Of a stretch of 37,620 bases of DNA, positions 15,727 through 23,301 are shown in pieces; the first letter of the stretch is position 1; each line of letters starts with the position of its first letter. Source of the DNA: Chloroflexota bacterium. Its GTDB lineage: Bacteria; Chloroflexota; UBA6077; SHYK01. The stretch is taken from positions 1 to 37,620 of the forward strand of contig DASRDP010000161.1 of the NCBI GenBank assembly GCA_035652535.1, in the 5' to 3' direction. The notes beneath the pieces are model-generated. The model saw only the letters and a program-made list of their open reading frames with translations, did no database searches and was not told where the DNA came from. Made by a program: the position numbers and the translations under genes.

Positions 15727-16299
15727 GTGCAGATGCTTTCGGACGCGTTGTCTCACTTCTGGGGGCTGCCGTCAGGCGCTCGAGCCGCCCGCGCCTCCCT
15801 TGCCGCCGCGGCTGTCGGTGTCGGCATCACGCTGGCTGCATGCACACCCGGGGCGTATTCGGTGGATCTTTTTCGCGAGATGCACTTTCAACCGTCCCAG
15901 AAGCTCCAGGAACCGAATCGCCTTGCCCCCCCTGTCGGCGCCGTACCGGTCAGCGGCCGCGCACCCGCCCTCACGTTCGACGAAGCAACGGACCTGCAGA
16001 ATCCGGTCCCTGCCAACGCGCAGACGCTCGAGAGGGCGCAGAATATCTTTGCGGTGAATTGCGCTGCGTGCCACGGACAAAACGCCGACGGGCAGAGCCC
16101 GGTTGCCGATCGCTTCTCCGCAGCCGGGGCGGTCCCGCCGGTCAACTTCCGCGACGCCCGCGCACGCAACCGCACCGACGGACAGCTGTACTGGATCCTC
16201 ACCAACGGAGTGGGCAACATGCCGCCCTTCGGCGACCTTCTCACAGACGATCAGCGCTGGACGCTCGTTCGGTACATCCGCAACGTGCAAGGTCAGTAG
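15727..16299 (+). CDS. actE: ACIII monohaem lipoprotein cytochrome c, ActE
   Basis: The monohaem cytochrome subunit on the outer face of the complex. The signal peptide ends in a lipobox LAAC (C39). After it comes the ActE-type pattern with EMHFQPSQKLQEP and RLAPPVGAVPVSGR. The haem site is CAACH (C112, C115, H116) and M165 in GNMPPFGD is the probable distal ligand. I read the start as GTG 15727; ATG 15733, two codons later, is equally possible. It is tightly packed between actD and a small membrane protein gene. Confidence 0.9.
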   Translation: MQMLSDALSHFWGLPSGARAARASLAAAAVGVGITLAACTPGAYSVDLFREMHFQPSQKLQEPNRLAPPVGAVPVSGRAPALTFDEATDLQNPVPANAQTLERAQNIFAVNCAACHGQNADGQSPVADRFSAAGAVPPVNFRDARARNRTDGQLYWILTNGVGNMPPFGDLLTDDQRWTLVRYIRNVQGQ

Positions 16300-16305
16300 A
16301 GAAGA

Positions 16306-16488
16306 ATGGGCTTCGTTATCGTCATCTTTGCCGCCATCTTTGTGGCGCCATTCGTCCTCGGCGCATTCATCATCGTGCAAGATGCCGATCGTGCGAGTCT
16401 TACCCGCTGGTTCGGATTCATCACCGTCGTCTTCGTGGTCATCCTGGTCGTCGGCGCGCAGTACCTCCTTTCGGCTGCCGCGCGCTGA
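16306..16488 (+). CDS. Small two-helix membrane protein at the end of the ACIII locus
   Basis: A 60-residue protein almost entirely membrane: helices at about residues 3-24 and 36-56, with a short polar turn containing DADR between them. I do not recognise a family. AGAGAAG lies just before ATG 16306, and it begins 6 nt after the actE stop, so it is probably translated with the complex. It may be a small stabilising subunit or an assembly protein. It converges on recN, whose stop is 37 nt away. Confidence 0.75.
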   Translation: MGFVIVIFAAIFVAPFVLGAFIIVQDADRASLTRWFGFITVVFVVILVVGAQYLLSAAAR

Positions 16489-16525
16489 CAGTCAGCGGGC
16501 GTCGAGCGCGACCCATCAGGGCAAG

Positions 16526-18334
16526 CTACGCACAGTCGCCGCTCCCGGTTTTCCACTCCTCGGCGCGATCCAGGAGCCGCTGTGCTGTGTCGCGCAAGTC
16601 CCTTCCGCCTCCAGGACCTCCCAGCATCACCGCCAGCTCCTCCACGCGCTCTGATCCCTCGAGACGCGCCACGCGCGTGACCGTCCGTCCATGCACCTCG
16701 ATCTTGTTCACGCCAAAATGCGCGTCGGCATAGGCGGCGACTTGAGGCAGGTGCGTGATGCACAGGACCTGATGCCGCCGTCCCAGCCGCCACAGCTTCT
16801 CGCCGACGACGTGGCCGAGGCGGCCACCGACGCCCTGGTCCAGCTCGTCGAAAATGAGCACAGGCGTTTCATCCGCGGAGGCCAGCGCGGACTTGAGCGC
16901 CAGCATAAATCGAGCCAACTCACCGCCGCTGGCTACCTGCGCGAGCGGTCTTGGCGGCTCCCCACGATTCGCCGACATCAAGAACTCCACGCGATCGATT
17001 CCCGTCTCGTCGCATGCCACTGGCGCATCGTGTCCTGGCGGCGTCACACCGCGATCGTCGTGCTGAAACGTAATCTGCACTACGAAGAGCGCACCTGGCA
17101 TGCCCAGGGCTTCTAGCTCCGTCTGAACGGCGAGTTCCAGATCGCGGGCGACACTCTGCCTTTTTTCCGAAAGCCCGGCCGCGGCCTCTGCAACGCGCAC
17201 CCGGGCTTCCCGCTCTGCACAAGCCAGCTCGGCGAGGCGCTCATCGCCGCGCTCGATTTCGGCGAGGCGGTGTGCTGCCTCGTCCCGATATGCGAGGACA
17301 TCGTCCAGCGTCGCGCCGTACTTCCGCTTCAGATCGGATAGCAGCAGCAAGCGCTCCTCCACGAGGGAGAGCGCTTCGGGATCCTCCTCGATCGCGTCGC
17401 CGTACCGCCGCAGCATGCGCGCCAGGTCTTCCGCCATATCGACCGCGTCGACGACGCGATCCGTTCCCACATCGATCTGGGAATCGAGGCTGCTGATCTC
17501 GGTGATCCGGCTCGCCGCCGTGCCGAGCAACTCGATCGCCCCGGGCGCTTGGTCGCTACCCTGGAGCGCCTCGTAGGCTGCGCGTGCCAGCTGCCGAAGG
17601 CGCAGCGCGTTCTGCAGCCGTCCCCTGCGCGCGACGAGCTCTTCTTCTTCTCCGACGGTGATGCCAGCCGCGTCGATCTCATTCACCTCATGGCCCAGCA
17701 GGCTGGCCTCCCGGCGCGCCTGGCGTTCGCCACTTTCAATACGTGCGATCTCTCGACGTACTTCCATCCAGGCGCGGAATGCGGACGCCATCTCTTTCCG
17801 ATCGGACACGGCCCCCGCATACCGGTCCAGGAGCTCGACGTGCTCGCGGACACGAGCAAGGGAGAGATGCGACGCCTGGGAATGCACGTCGACGAGGGCG
17901 GTGCCAACTTGCTGGGCGGTTGCCAACGGCACGCTGCGGCCGTTGATTCGCGCGATGCTCCGCCCCGCCTGGACATCTCGGGACAGGATGAGCTGGTCGT
18001 CATCCGGGTCTATCCCCATGTCCAAGAGAACGCGCGCAATGCTGGATTCCCGGGACACGCCGGCGAACACCGCGTCCACTGACGACCGAGCGGCGCCAGC
18101 GCGGAGCCAGCTCGAATCCAATCGATCGCCCAGGGCTGCGCCCAGGGCATCGATGATGATCGACTTGCCCGCGCCCGTCTCCCCGGTGATGGCGACGAGC
18201 CCGCGAGACCACTGGACGCGCAGCTCGTCCACGATGGCGAATTCGCGCATGGCCAACTCGACGAGAAGAGCCCGCGGATGCGCCGAGCCGACGCCGTCGA
18301 TGGAGGCTGGTGAAGCCTGCTCGCGATCTGCCAT
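16526..18334 (-). CDS. recN: DNA repair protein RecN
   Basis: An SMC-like ATPase that gathers DNA ends during double-strand break repair. Walker A is GETGAGKS (residues 51-58), and Walker B is VLIFDELDQGVGG with D496-E497. Between them lie a long heptad-rich coiled-coil region and the RecN insertion. The C-terminal CITHLPQVAAYAD block is typical. The length is 602. ATG 18334 gives an N-terminal extension of about 20 residues before the usual start-like LLVELAMREFAIVDEL; a later start is possible. It is the last gene of a tlyA-nadK-recN operon and lies 15 nt after nadK. Confidence 0.95.
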   Translation of the reverse strand: MADREQASPASIDGVGSAHPRALLVELAMREFAIVDELRVQWSRGLVAITGETGAGKSIIIDALGAALGDRLDSSWLRAGAARSSVDAVFAGVSRESSIARVLLDMGIDPDDDQLILSRDVQAGRSIARINGRSVPLATAQQVGTALVDVHSQASHLSLARVREHVELLDRYAGAVSDRKEMASAFRAWMEVRREIARIESGERQARREASLLGHEVNEIDAAGITVGEEEELVARRGRLQNALRLRQLARAAYEALQGSDQAPGAIELLGTAASRITEISSLDSQIDVGTDRVVDAVDMAEDLARMLRRYGDAIEEDPEALSLVEERLLLLSDLKRKYGATLDDVLAYRDEAAHRLAEIERGDERLAELACAEREARVRVAEAAAGLSEKRQSVARDLELAVQTELEALGMPGALFVVQITFQHDDRGVTPPGHDAPVACDETGIDRVEFLMSANRGEPPRPLAQVASGGELARFMLALKSALASADETPVLIFDELDQGVGGRLGHVVGEKLWRLGRRHQVLCITHLPQVAAYADAHFGVNKIEVHGRTVTRVARLEGSERVEELAVMLGGPGGGRDLRDTAQRLLDRAEEWKTGSGDCA

Positions 18335-18349
18335 TCCCGAATCCGCCGG

Positions 18350-19225
18350 CTAGTCCAGTTTGCTGAGGATGCGACTGTAGAGATCGCCCCGCGCGCCCCG
18401 TCGCGCGAAGAGCGTCGTCTCATCACCTCGGCGCGCGTCCACGATGGCTCCATCTCCGAGCAATTCGTCGACTTGTCCGTCGACCGTGATCACCGCCGGC
18501 TGCGTTGTCCAGACCTGAAGTCGGAGCGGCACGTCGCCCGGCAGGACCAGGGTCTTCAGCGACGTGATGTGCGGACAGATCGCGGTCACAACCAGGTCCG
18601 CGGATTCTGGAGCGAGAACGGGGCCACCCGCCGCGAACGAATACGCCGTGGAGCCCGTGGCCGTCGCAACGATGACGCCGTCACAACGAAACGAATGCAG
18701 CGGTCGACCTTCCATGACGAGGTCGACCGTCACCGTGCGCAGGGATTGACCGCGTCCGACGACGACATCGTTGAGAGCGATGTGCGCCAGCGGGCTTGAT
18801 AGCGTATTGGAGCAGGGATCCACCGCGCCCGCGTCGATCACCTCTGCCCGCAGCATGGCGCGGCGGTCGACCCAGTAGTCCCCGCGAACGTACGGCTCCA
18901 GGGCGGTCGGCAAGTCCTTGGGCAGCAGCTCCGCGAGGAAGCCCAAGCGGCCCATCTGGACGCCGACGATTGGAATGGCCCAACCGCCCAGCCAGCGCGC
19001 CGCGCGCAAGATCGTTCCGTCGCCGCCGAACGTGACCACGAGTTCGACGCCGTCAACCAACGGCTTCGATTCCAGCTCCCTAACGGACAAAACGAGGGAA
19101 TCGCGCCCCCAAGCTTCGAGATGCGTGACGCAGCGCTCGACGAGGGGAACCGCCTTCTCAACGGCTGGCTGATAGACGAGCGCAACACGGCCGCTCGAGG
19201 TGCGCCCCCGTTCAGCAGCCGTCAT
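18350..19225 (-). CDS. nadK: NAD kinase
   Basis: Phosphorylates NAD to NADP in the cytoplasm. The diacylglycerol kinase-like GGDGT motif is at residues 67-71, followed by GVQMGRLGFLAEL. The second domain has DGVIVATATGSTAYSFAAGGP, the NAD-binding family signature. The start ATG 19225 overlaps the stop of tlyA (ATGA), which strongly supports it over longer frames that begin inside tlyA. The resulting length (291) is typical. The tlyA-nadK-recN order is common in Gram-positive and related bacteria. Confidence 0.95.
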   Translation of the reverse strand: MTAAERGRTSSGRVALVYQPAVEKAVPLVERCVTHLEAWGRDSLVLSVRELESKPLVDGVELVVTFGGDGTILRAARWLGGWAIPIVGVQMGRLGFLAELLPKDLPTALEPYVRGDYWVDRRAMLRAEVIDAGAVDPCSNTLSSPLAHIALNDVVVGRGQSLRTVTVDLVMEGRPLHSFRCDGVIVATATGSTAYSFAAGGPVLAPESADLVVTAICPHITSLKTLVLPGDVPLRLQVWTTQPAVITVDGQVDELLGDGAIVDARRGDETTLFARRGARGDLYSRILSKLD

Positions 19226-20058
19226 ATGGTGCCGGTGTGCGCCTCTTCGAGGGCACGATCGATCTCGTCGTCCACCCACGTCTCGCGAACGCAAGGTCCC
19301 GAAGGTCGAACCACGCCTGATCCATCGATGCGCACGTGCGCCAAAAACTCGACGTTCCCGTCCGCGCCCCGGATTGGTGACGCGGTCAATCCCAGCAACG
19401 CGTGGCCGGCGAGTCGGATCGCTTCTGCGACGCTTTCGAGCACCTCACGGTGCGCCCGACGATCGCGGACGATTCCGCCCTTGCCGACCCGGCCTTTCCC
19501 AACCTCGAATTGTGGCTTGATCAAGGCAATGAGCGTGGCTTGCTCGTCCGAAATCCGAGCCACCGCCGGAAGGAGCACGCGAATTGCGATGAACGACGCG
19601 TCCAACACGACGAGACTCACCGGCTCGGGGAGCTGTTCCAGATACCGGGCGTTCGTCCGATCCATGACGACGACGCGCGGATCGACGCGCAGCGACCAGT
19701 CGAGCTGGCCATATCCGACGTCAATGGCGTACACGCGCCGCGCCCCATGCTGCAGCAGGCAATCCGTGAACCCGCCGGTCGAGGCCCCAATATCCGCGCA
19801 AACGCGGTCTCGAACGTCGATTCCGAAATGCGTAACGGCGTGCGCGAGCTTGACGCCGCCGCGACTTACGTAGGTCGGAGCAGGGATGACATCGAGCGAC
19901 AGATCGTCGGGAACGCGCTGACCCGGCTTGGGGAATGCCAGCCCCCGCGCATGGATCCGACCTGCGAGCACCAGGGCGCGCGCCTTTTCTCGCGTGGGCG
20001 CATGTCCTCGTCGAACGAGCAATTCGTCGAGGCGGATTCGCGCGGTTGGAGGAGCCAT
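19222..20058 (-). CDS. tlyA: TlyA-family 2'-O-methyltransferase (S4 + FtsJ domains)
   Basis: An rRNA methyltransferase of the TlyA/haemolysin A family; TlyA of mycobacteria methylates 16S and 23S rRNA. Residues 1-60 are an S4 RNA-binding domain starting RLDELLVRRG. Residues from about 80 onward are an FtsJ-like Rossmann domain with the SAM loop DIGASTGGF (89-97). IKPQFEVG and GADGNVEFL are further family blocks. I chose ATG 20058: a TATACT box ends 6 nt before it. A GTG one codon upstream (20061) is the alternative. The stop overlaps nadK. Confidence 0.93.
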   Translation of the reverse strand: MAPPTARIRLDELLVRRGHAPTREKARALVLAGRIHARGLAFPKPGQRVPDDLSLDVIPAPTYVSRGGVKLAHAVTHFGIDVRDRVCADIGASTGGFTDCLLQHGARRVYAIDVGYGQLDWSLRVDPRVVVMDRTNARYLEQLPEPVSLVVLDASFIAIRVLLPAVARISDEQATLIALIKPQFEVGKGRVGKGGIVRDRRAHREVLESVAEAIRLAGHALLGLTASPIRGADGNVEFLAHVRIDGSGVVRPSGPCVRETWVDDEIDRALEEAHTGTI

Positions 20059-20064
20059 CACCGA

Positions 20065-20070
20065 AGTATA
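20065..20070 (-). promoter_or_regulatory. -10 box (TATACT) giving a probably leaderless tlyA mRNA
   Basis: TATACT reads on the minus strand at 20070-20065 and ends 6 nt before ATG 20058. There is no Shine-Dalgarno between them. The spacing matches that at recF. Confidence 0.55.
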
Positions 20071-20077
20071 CCCAGTG

Positions 20078-20107
20078 TTGATTGCCGCTCCGGCCTACCC
20101 CTATAGT
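20078..20107 (+). promoter_or_regulatory. Promoter of the UbiA-family gene (-35 TTGATT, -10 TATAGT)
   Basis: TTGATT (20078-20083) and TATAGT (20102-20107) are separated by 18 nt, close to the sigma-70 consensus. The ribosome binding site AAGGAG (20116-20121) and GTG 20131 follow. The promoter overlaps the upstream flank of the opposing tlyA promoter. Confidence 0.7.
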
Positions 20108-20130
20108 ATCCAGACAAGGAGCGCTGCCTA

Positions 20131-21093
20131 GTGAGTCGAACAACCAGTGCAGCCGCGCTCGCCGAGCTCGTCCCCACGCCCTCACGCTCGGCGCGGTTCC
20201 CCGTCGCGATCGTCCGTGAGGTTCGCCCCAAGCAGTGGCTCAAGAATGGCCTCATCTTTTTTGGCCTCGTCTACGCCCTGCACGTCACGGACCTAGCTCT
20301 CGATCTCCGCGTGTTGATCGCCTTTGCGGCGTTCTGCTGCATTTCCAGCGCGGGGTATGTATTCAACGACTTGCGCGATGTCGAACGGGATCGGCTACAC
20401 CCCACGAAGCGCTATCGACCCATCGCGGCGGGGCAAATCTCGAAGCCAGCGGCCGCGCTTCTCTCCTCGGGGCTGTTCGTCGTCGGCTTTGGGCTCGCCT
20501 TCGCTCTCGGCGTGCCGTTTGCCATTGTCTGTCTGTCGTACGTCGCCATCAGCGCCTCGTATTCTCTCTGGTGGAAGCACGAGGTGCTCCTGGACGTGTT
20601 CTGCATCTCCGCGGGCTTCGTCGTGCGCGTGATGGCCGGCGCCGTGGCCGTCAACGTCCCCATCTCGCCGTGGCTCTACGTGTGCACCGTTCTCGGCTCG
20701 CTGGTGATTGCCCTCGGAAAACGCCGGGCAGAGATCGCCGAGATGGATGACGAGGCGGAGAAGCACCGGCCATCCCTCGAGCACTACACCATTGAGTTCC
20801 TGGACACTCTGATCGTCATCACGGCGACGGCGAGCGTCATGGCGTACTCGCTCTACACGTTCTCCGCCGAGAACGTGCCGCCCAACCACCTGATGATGAT
20901 CACGATTCCCATCGCCCTCTACGGCGTGTTTCGGTACCTATTCCTCTTGCACGTACGCGGCCTCGGCGGCAGCCCTGAGGACTTGCTGCTGGCGGACCGA
21001 AGCCTGGTAGTCGCCGTCGCGCTGTTCTTGGTTCTCAGCGCCGGAATTCTCTATTGGGGCGCAGGGGCCTCCGTGACGACCCCGCTGACCTGA
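20131..21093 (+). CDS. UbiA-family prenyltransferase, decaprenyl-phosphate phosphoribosyltransferase-like
   Basis: A 320-residue polytopic membrane enzyme of the UbiA superfamily. VRPKQWLKN (31-39) and NDLRDVERDRLHPTKRYRPIA (79-99), with the two Asp-rich sites of the superfamily, match the group that transfers phosphoribose to polyprenyl phosphate. In mycobacteria this step feeds arabinan synthesis. About eight to nine helices are visible. The start GTG 20131 has AAGGAG 9 nt upstream. It stands alone, with its own promoter and an intrinsic terminator. A different UbiA substrate cannot be excluded. Confidence 0.85.
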   Translation: MSRTTSAAALAELVPTPSRSARFPVAIVREVRPKQWLKNGLIFFGLVYALHVTDLALDLRVLIAFAAFCCISSAGYVFNDLRDVERDRLHPTKRYRPIAAGQISKPAAALLSSGLFVVGFGLAFALGVPFAIVCLSYVAISASYSLWWKHEVLLDVFCISAGFVVRVMAGAVAVNVPISPWLYVCTVLGSLVIALGKRRAEIAEMDDEAEKHRPSLEHYTIEFLDTLIVITATASVMAYSLYTFSAENVPPNHLMMITIPIALYGVFRYLFLLHVRGLGGSPEDLLLADRSLVVAVALFLVLSAGILYWGAGASVTTPLT

Positions 21094-21135
21094 TCGGGCT
21101 TCGGTTTCCCGATAGCCGCGGACCGCGTGACGCTT

Positions 21136-21168
21136 GGACCCCCCTTGCGCCGGGGGGCCAACCTTTTT
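21136..21168 (+). terminator. Intrinsic terminator after the UbiA-family gene
   Basis: CCCCCC (21139-21144) pairs with GGGGGG (21152-21157); GG before and CC after extend the stem past a bulged A. AACCTTTTT follows on the plus strand. The minus strand has no T-run after the stem, so it serves the UbiA gene rather than rpsI. A second hairpin, ATCGGG/CCCGAT (21093-21113), lies directly at the stop and has no T-run. Confidence 0.65.
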
Positions 21169-21215
21169 GCCCCCGCCGCGCAAAGTCAGTCCGCGGCGCC
21201 GGTCCCGGCAGCGTG

Positions 21216-21626
21216 TTATCGCTTCGTGTACTGGGGCGCCTTGCGCGCCCGCTTCAGCCCTGGCTTCTTCCGTTCCTTGGCGCGGGAATCGCGGGTGAGA
21301 AGTCCCGCCTGGCGCAGCGGGACCCGATGCGCCTCGTCGATCTTCACCAGGGCGCGCGCGATCCCGTGGGTTATCGCGGCCGCCTGACCGGTGATGCCAC
21401 CGCCCGTGACCTTCGCGAGAACATTAAAGGACCGGTGCGTGTTCGTGATGCGGAGCGGGAGGGTGATCAGGTTTTGCCAGAGAAGGCGCGGGAAGTACTC
21501 CTCCATCGGGCGCCCCCCCACAATGACGTTCCCGGTCCCCGGCTGCAGGAGCACGCGCGCCACCGCAGTCTTTCGTCCACCAACGGCGGTCGTTCCGTTT
21601 CGGGGAGTTCGCGGACCTCGAATCAT
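21216..21626 (-). CDS. rpsI: Ribosomal protein uS9
   Basis: A small-subunit protein whose C-terminal tail reaches the P-site tRNA. GRRKTAVARV-like GGRKTAVARVLL near the N-terminus, KVTGGGITGQAAAITHGIARAL in the middle, and a basic tail ending PQYTKR are diagnostic. The start ATG 21626 overlaps the rplM stop (ATGA). It is the last gene of the translation supercluster. No strong terminator follows on the minus strand; only a short GCCGG/CCGGC pairing is present about 20 nt beyond. Confidence 0.97.
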   Translation of the reverse strand: MIRGPRTPRNGTTAVGGRKTAVARVLLQPGTGNVIVGGRPMEEYFPRLLWQNLITLPLRITNTHRSFNVLAKVTGGGITGQAAAITHGIARALVKIDEAHRVPLRQAGLLTRDSRAKERKKPGLKRARKAPQYTKR

Positions 21627-22072
21627 TCTGCTTCCGATCCTCCAGCGCTCGTGACCTGCGCCCCGTGAGGGTGCGTCGGGCCCGCGTACACGCGAAGCTT
21701 TCGAAACATCGCCCGCCCCAGGGAATTCTTCGGGAGCATTCCGCGCACCGCGTGCTCGATTACCCGCTCGGGCCGCTGCCCCATGAGCTTCTGCAGGCTC
21801 ACGGCTCGCAGCGATCCGAGGTAGCCCGAGTGGCGATAATACATCTTCTGGACAGGCTTGTTCTTGCCAGTGATGCCGACGCGCGCGGCATTCACCACGA
21901 CAACGTAGTCACCCACGTCCATGTGGGGGACAAACGCCGCCTTATGTTTCCCGCGAAGCAGCTGTGCCACTTCGCTAGCAAGCCGGCCGAGCGGCCGATC
22001 CGTCGCGTCGAGGACGTGCCATTCGTGATGGACGTCCACGCTCCGTGGACTATACGTACGCGTTGAATCCAT
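21623..22072 (-). CDS. rplM: Ribosomal protein uL13
   Basis: An early-assembling large-subunit protein. WHVLDATDRPLGRLASEVAQLLRGKHK, YRHSGYLG and RAVRGMLPKNSLGR-like AVRGMLPKNSLGR are diagnostic. I chose ATG 22072, which lies just after the truA stop (TAGGATG); the longer frame from 22111 would overlap truA by 38 nt and adds no conserved residues. The length is 149. The pair rplM-rpsI is coupled by a 4-nt overlap. Confidence 0.95.
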   Translation of the reverse strand: MDSTRTYSPRSVDVHHEWHVLDATDRPLGRLASEVAQLLRGKHKAAFVPHMDVGDYVVVVNAARVGITGKNKPVQKMYYRHSGYLGSLRAVSLQKLMGQRPERVIEHAVRGMLPKNSLGRAMFRKLRVYAGPTHPHGAQVTSAGGSEAE

Positions 22073-22073
22073 C

Positions 22074-22847
22074 CTATCCCCCAGCGGAATCACCGGAATA
22101 GGTGACCCCAAGCAGTGTCAGCCCGCGGGCAGGCGCGGTAGGTCCCGCACCGGCGCGCTCTTTCTGTTTCATCGATTCGGCCAATTCCTGGGGCGGCGCC
22201 TTCCCGAGGCCGATCAATATGGACGTGCCGACGATGGTGCGCACCATGTGCCGAAGGAAGGCATCAGCTTCGATCGTGAATTGCACATCTGGTCCATCGT
22301 CTGCTCCCCGGCGCCAGGACGCGGCGCGCACGGTTCGCACCGTGCTGCGGGGCCAATCATCCTGCGTCTTGTGGGTATGGAATGCCGCGAAGTCGTGAGT
22401 TCCCACCAGCGCCTGACAGGCCGCGTCCATCGCCTCGACGTCCAAGGACGCGGGCACGTGCTCCACCCAGCGCCGCTTCCACAGATTCGGCTCGGGTGCA
22501 TTCCAGATCGTATAGCGATACGCCCGCGACCGCGCGCTCCGGCGCGCATCGAAGCCGTCCGGCGCGTCCGACACCGCCCGCACGTACAGGTCATCGTCGA
22601 CGAGGGCATTGAGCGCGCGCTTGAGCTCTGCACCGCTGATCGACGACGAGCAGGTAAAGCTCACCACCTGAGCCAAGGCATGGACTCCGGCGTCCGTGCG
22701 CCCCGCCGGCGTGACGCGAACGGGCTCTCCGAGCACGCGCTGGAGCACTGTCTCCAACTGACCTCCGACGGTTCGGGCGCCGGGCTGGGGCGCGAATCCA
22801 CGAAAATCTGTTCCATCGTACGCGATGTCGAGGCGAACGGTTCGCAT
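22074..22847 (-). CDS. truA: tRNA pseudouridine synthase A (positions 38-40)
   Basis: Converts U38-U40 in the tRNA anticodon stem to pseudouridine. The N-terminus LDIAYDGTDFRGFAPQPGARTVGGQLE and the catalytic GRTDAGVHALAQV, with the nucleophilic Asp, are clear. FLRHMVRTIVGTSILIGLGK is the C-terminal family block. The length (257) is normal. The ATG 22847 has AGGAAG just upstream. It lies 70 nt after rplQ, an order common in bacteria (rpoA-rplQ-truA-rplM-rpsI). Confidence 0.96.
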   Translation of the reverse strand: MRTVRLDIAYDGTDFRGFAPQPGARTVGGQLETVLQRVLGEPVRVTPAGRTDAGVHALAQVVSFTCSSSISGAELKRALNALVDDDLYVRAVSDAPDGFDARRSARSRAYRYTIWNAPEPNLWKRRWVEHVPASLDVEAMDAACQALVGTHDFAAFHTHKTQDDWPRSTVRTVRAASWRRGADDGPDVQFTIEADAFLRHMVRTIVGTSILIGLGKAPPQELAESMKQKERAGAGPTAPARGLTLLGVTYSGDSAGG

Positions 22848-22917
22848 CTTCCTACATGGCCCATGCCGCTCGGCCTACCAGGCTGCGGGGACGCCCGTGC
22901 GCGCCTCTCCCATCCCG

Positions 22918-23271
22918 TTAGAATGCCAGCTCGACCTGCGCCATGGGCGCGCTGTCACCGCGCCGTGGTCCGAGATGGATGAGCCGGACGTATCCGCCCG
23001 GCCGATCGGCAAATCGCGGAGCCAGCTCGTCGACGACCTTGTTCGCAATGGCGACATCGTAGAGGTGCGCGATGATCTGGCGGCGCGCGTGCAGGTCCCC
23101 GCGCTTTCCCAACGTGATCAGCTTCTCAGCCAGCGACCGCAGCTCTTTCGCCTTGGGCTCGGTGGTTCTGATCCGTTCGTACCGAAACAGGTCGGTGGCT
23201 TGATTTCGCAGAAGCGCGCTCCGATGACCCTCGTCACGCCCGAGCTTTCGCTTCCCAACCCTGTGTCTCAC
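22918..23271 (-). CDS. rplQ: Ribosomal protein bL17
   Basis: A large-subunit protein near the exit tunnel. [28 protein letters not shown] is the diagnostic N-terminus, and the C-terminus ends [13 protein letters not shown] as expected. The start is GTG 23271, with an AGGAAGG-containing stretch upstream. The length is 117. It follows rpoA by 30 nt. Confidence 0.96.
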   Translation of the reverse strand: MRHRVGKRKLGRDEGHRSALLRNQATDLFRYERIRTTEPKAKELRSLAEKLITLGKRGDLHARRQIIAHLYDVAIANKVVDELAPRFADRPGGYVRLIHLGPRRGDSAPMAQVELAF

Positions 23272-23301
23272 GACTTCACCTTCCTCACGCAGCGGCGCTC
23301 A

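Noticed and set aside
15630-16733. Plus-strand frame of 367 codons across actD/actE and the recN end
   Set aside because: It crosses several supported genes in another frame and reads as Arg/Pro/Ala-rich noise.
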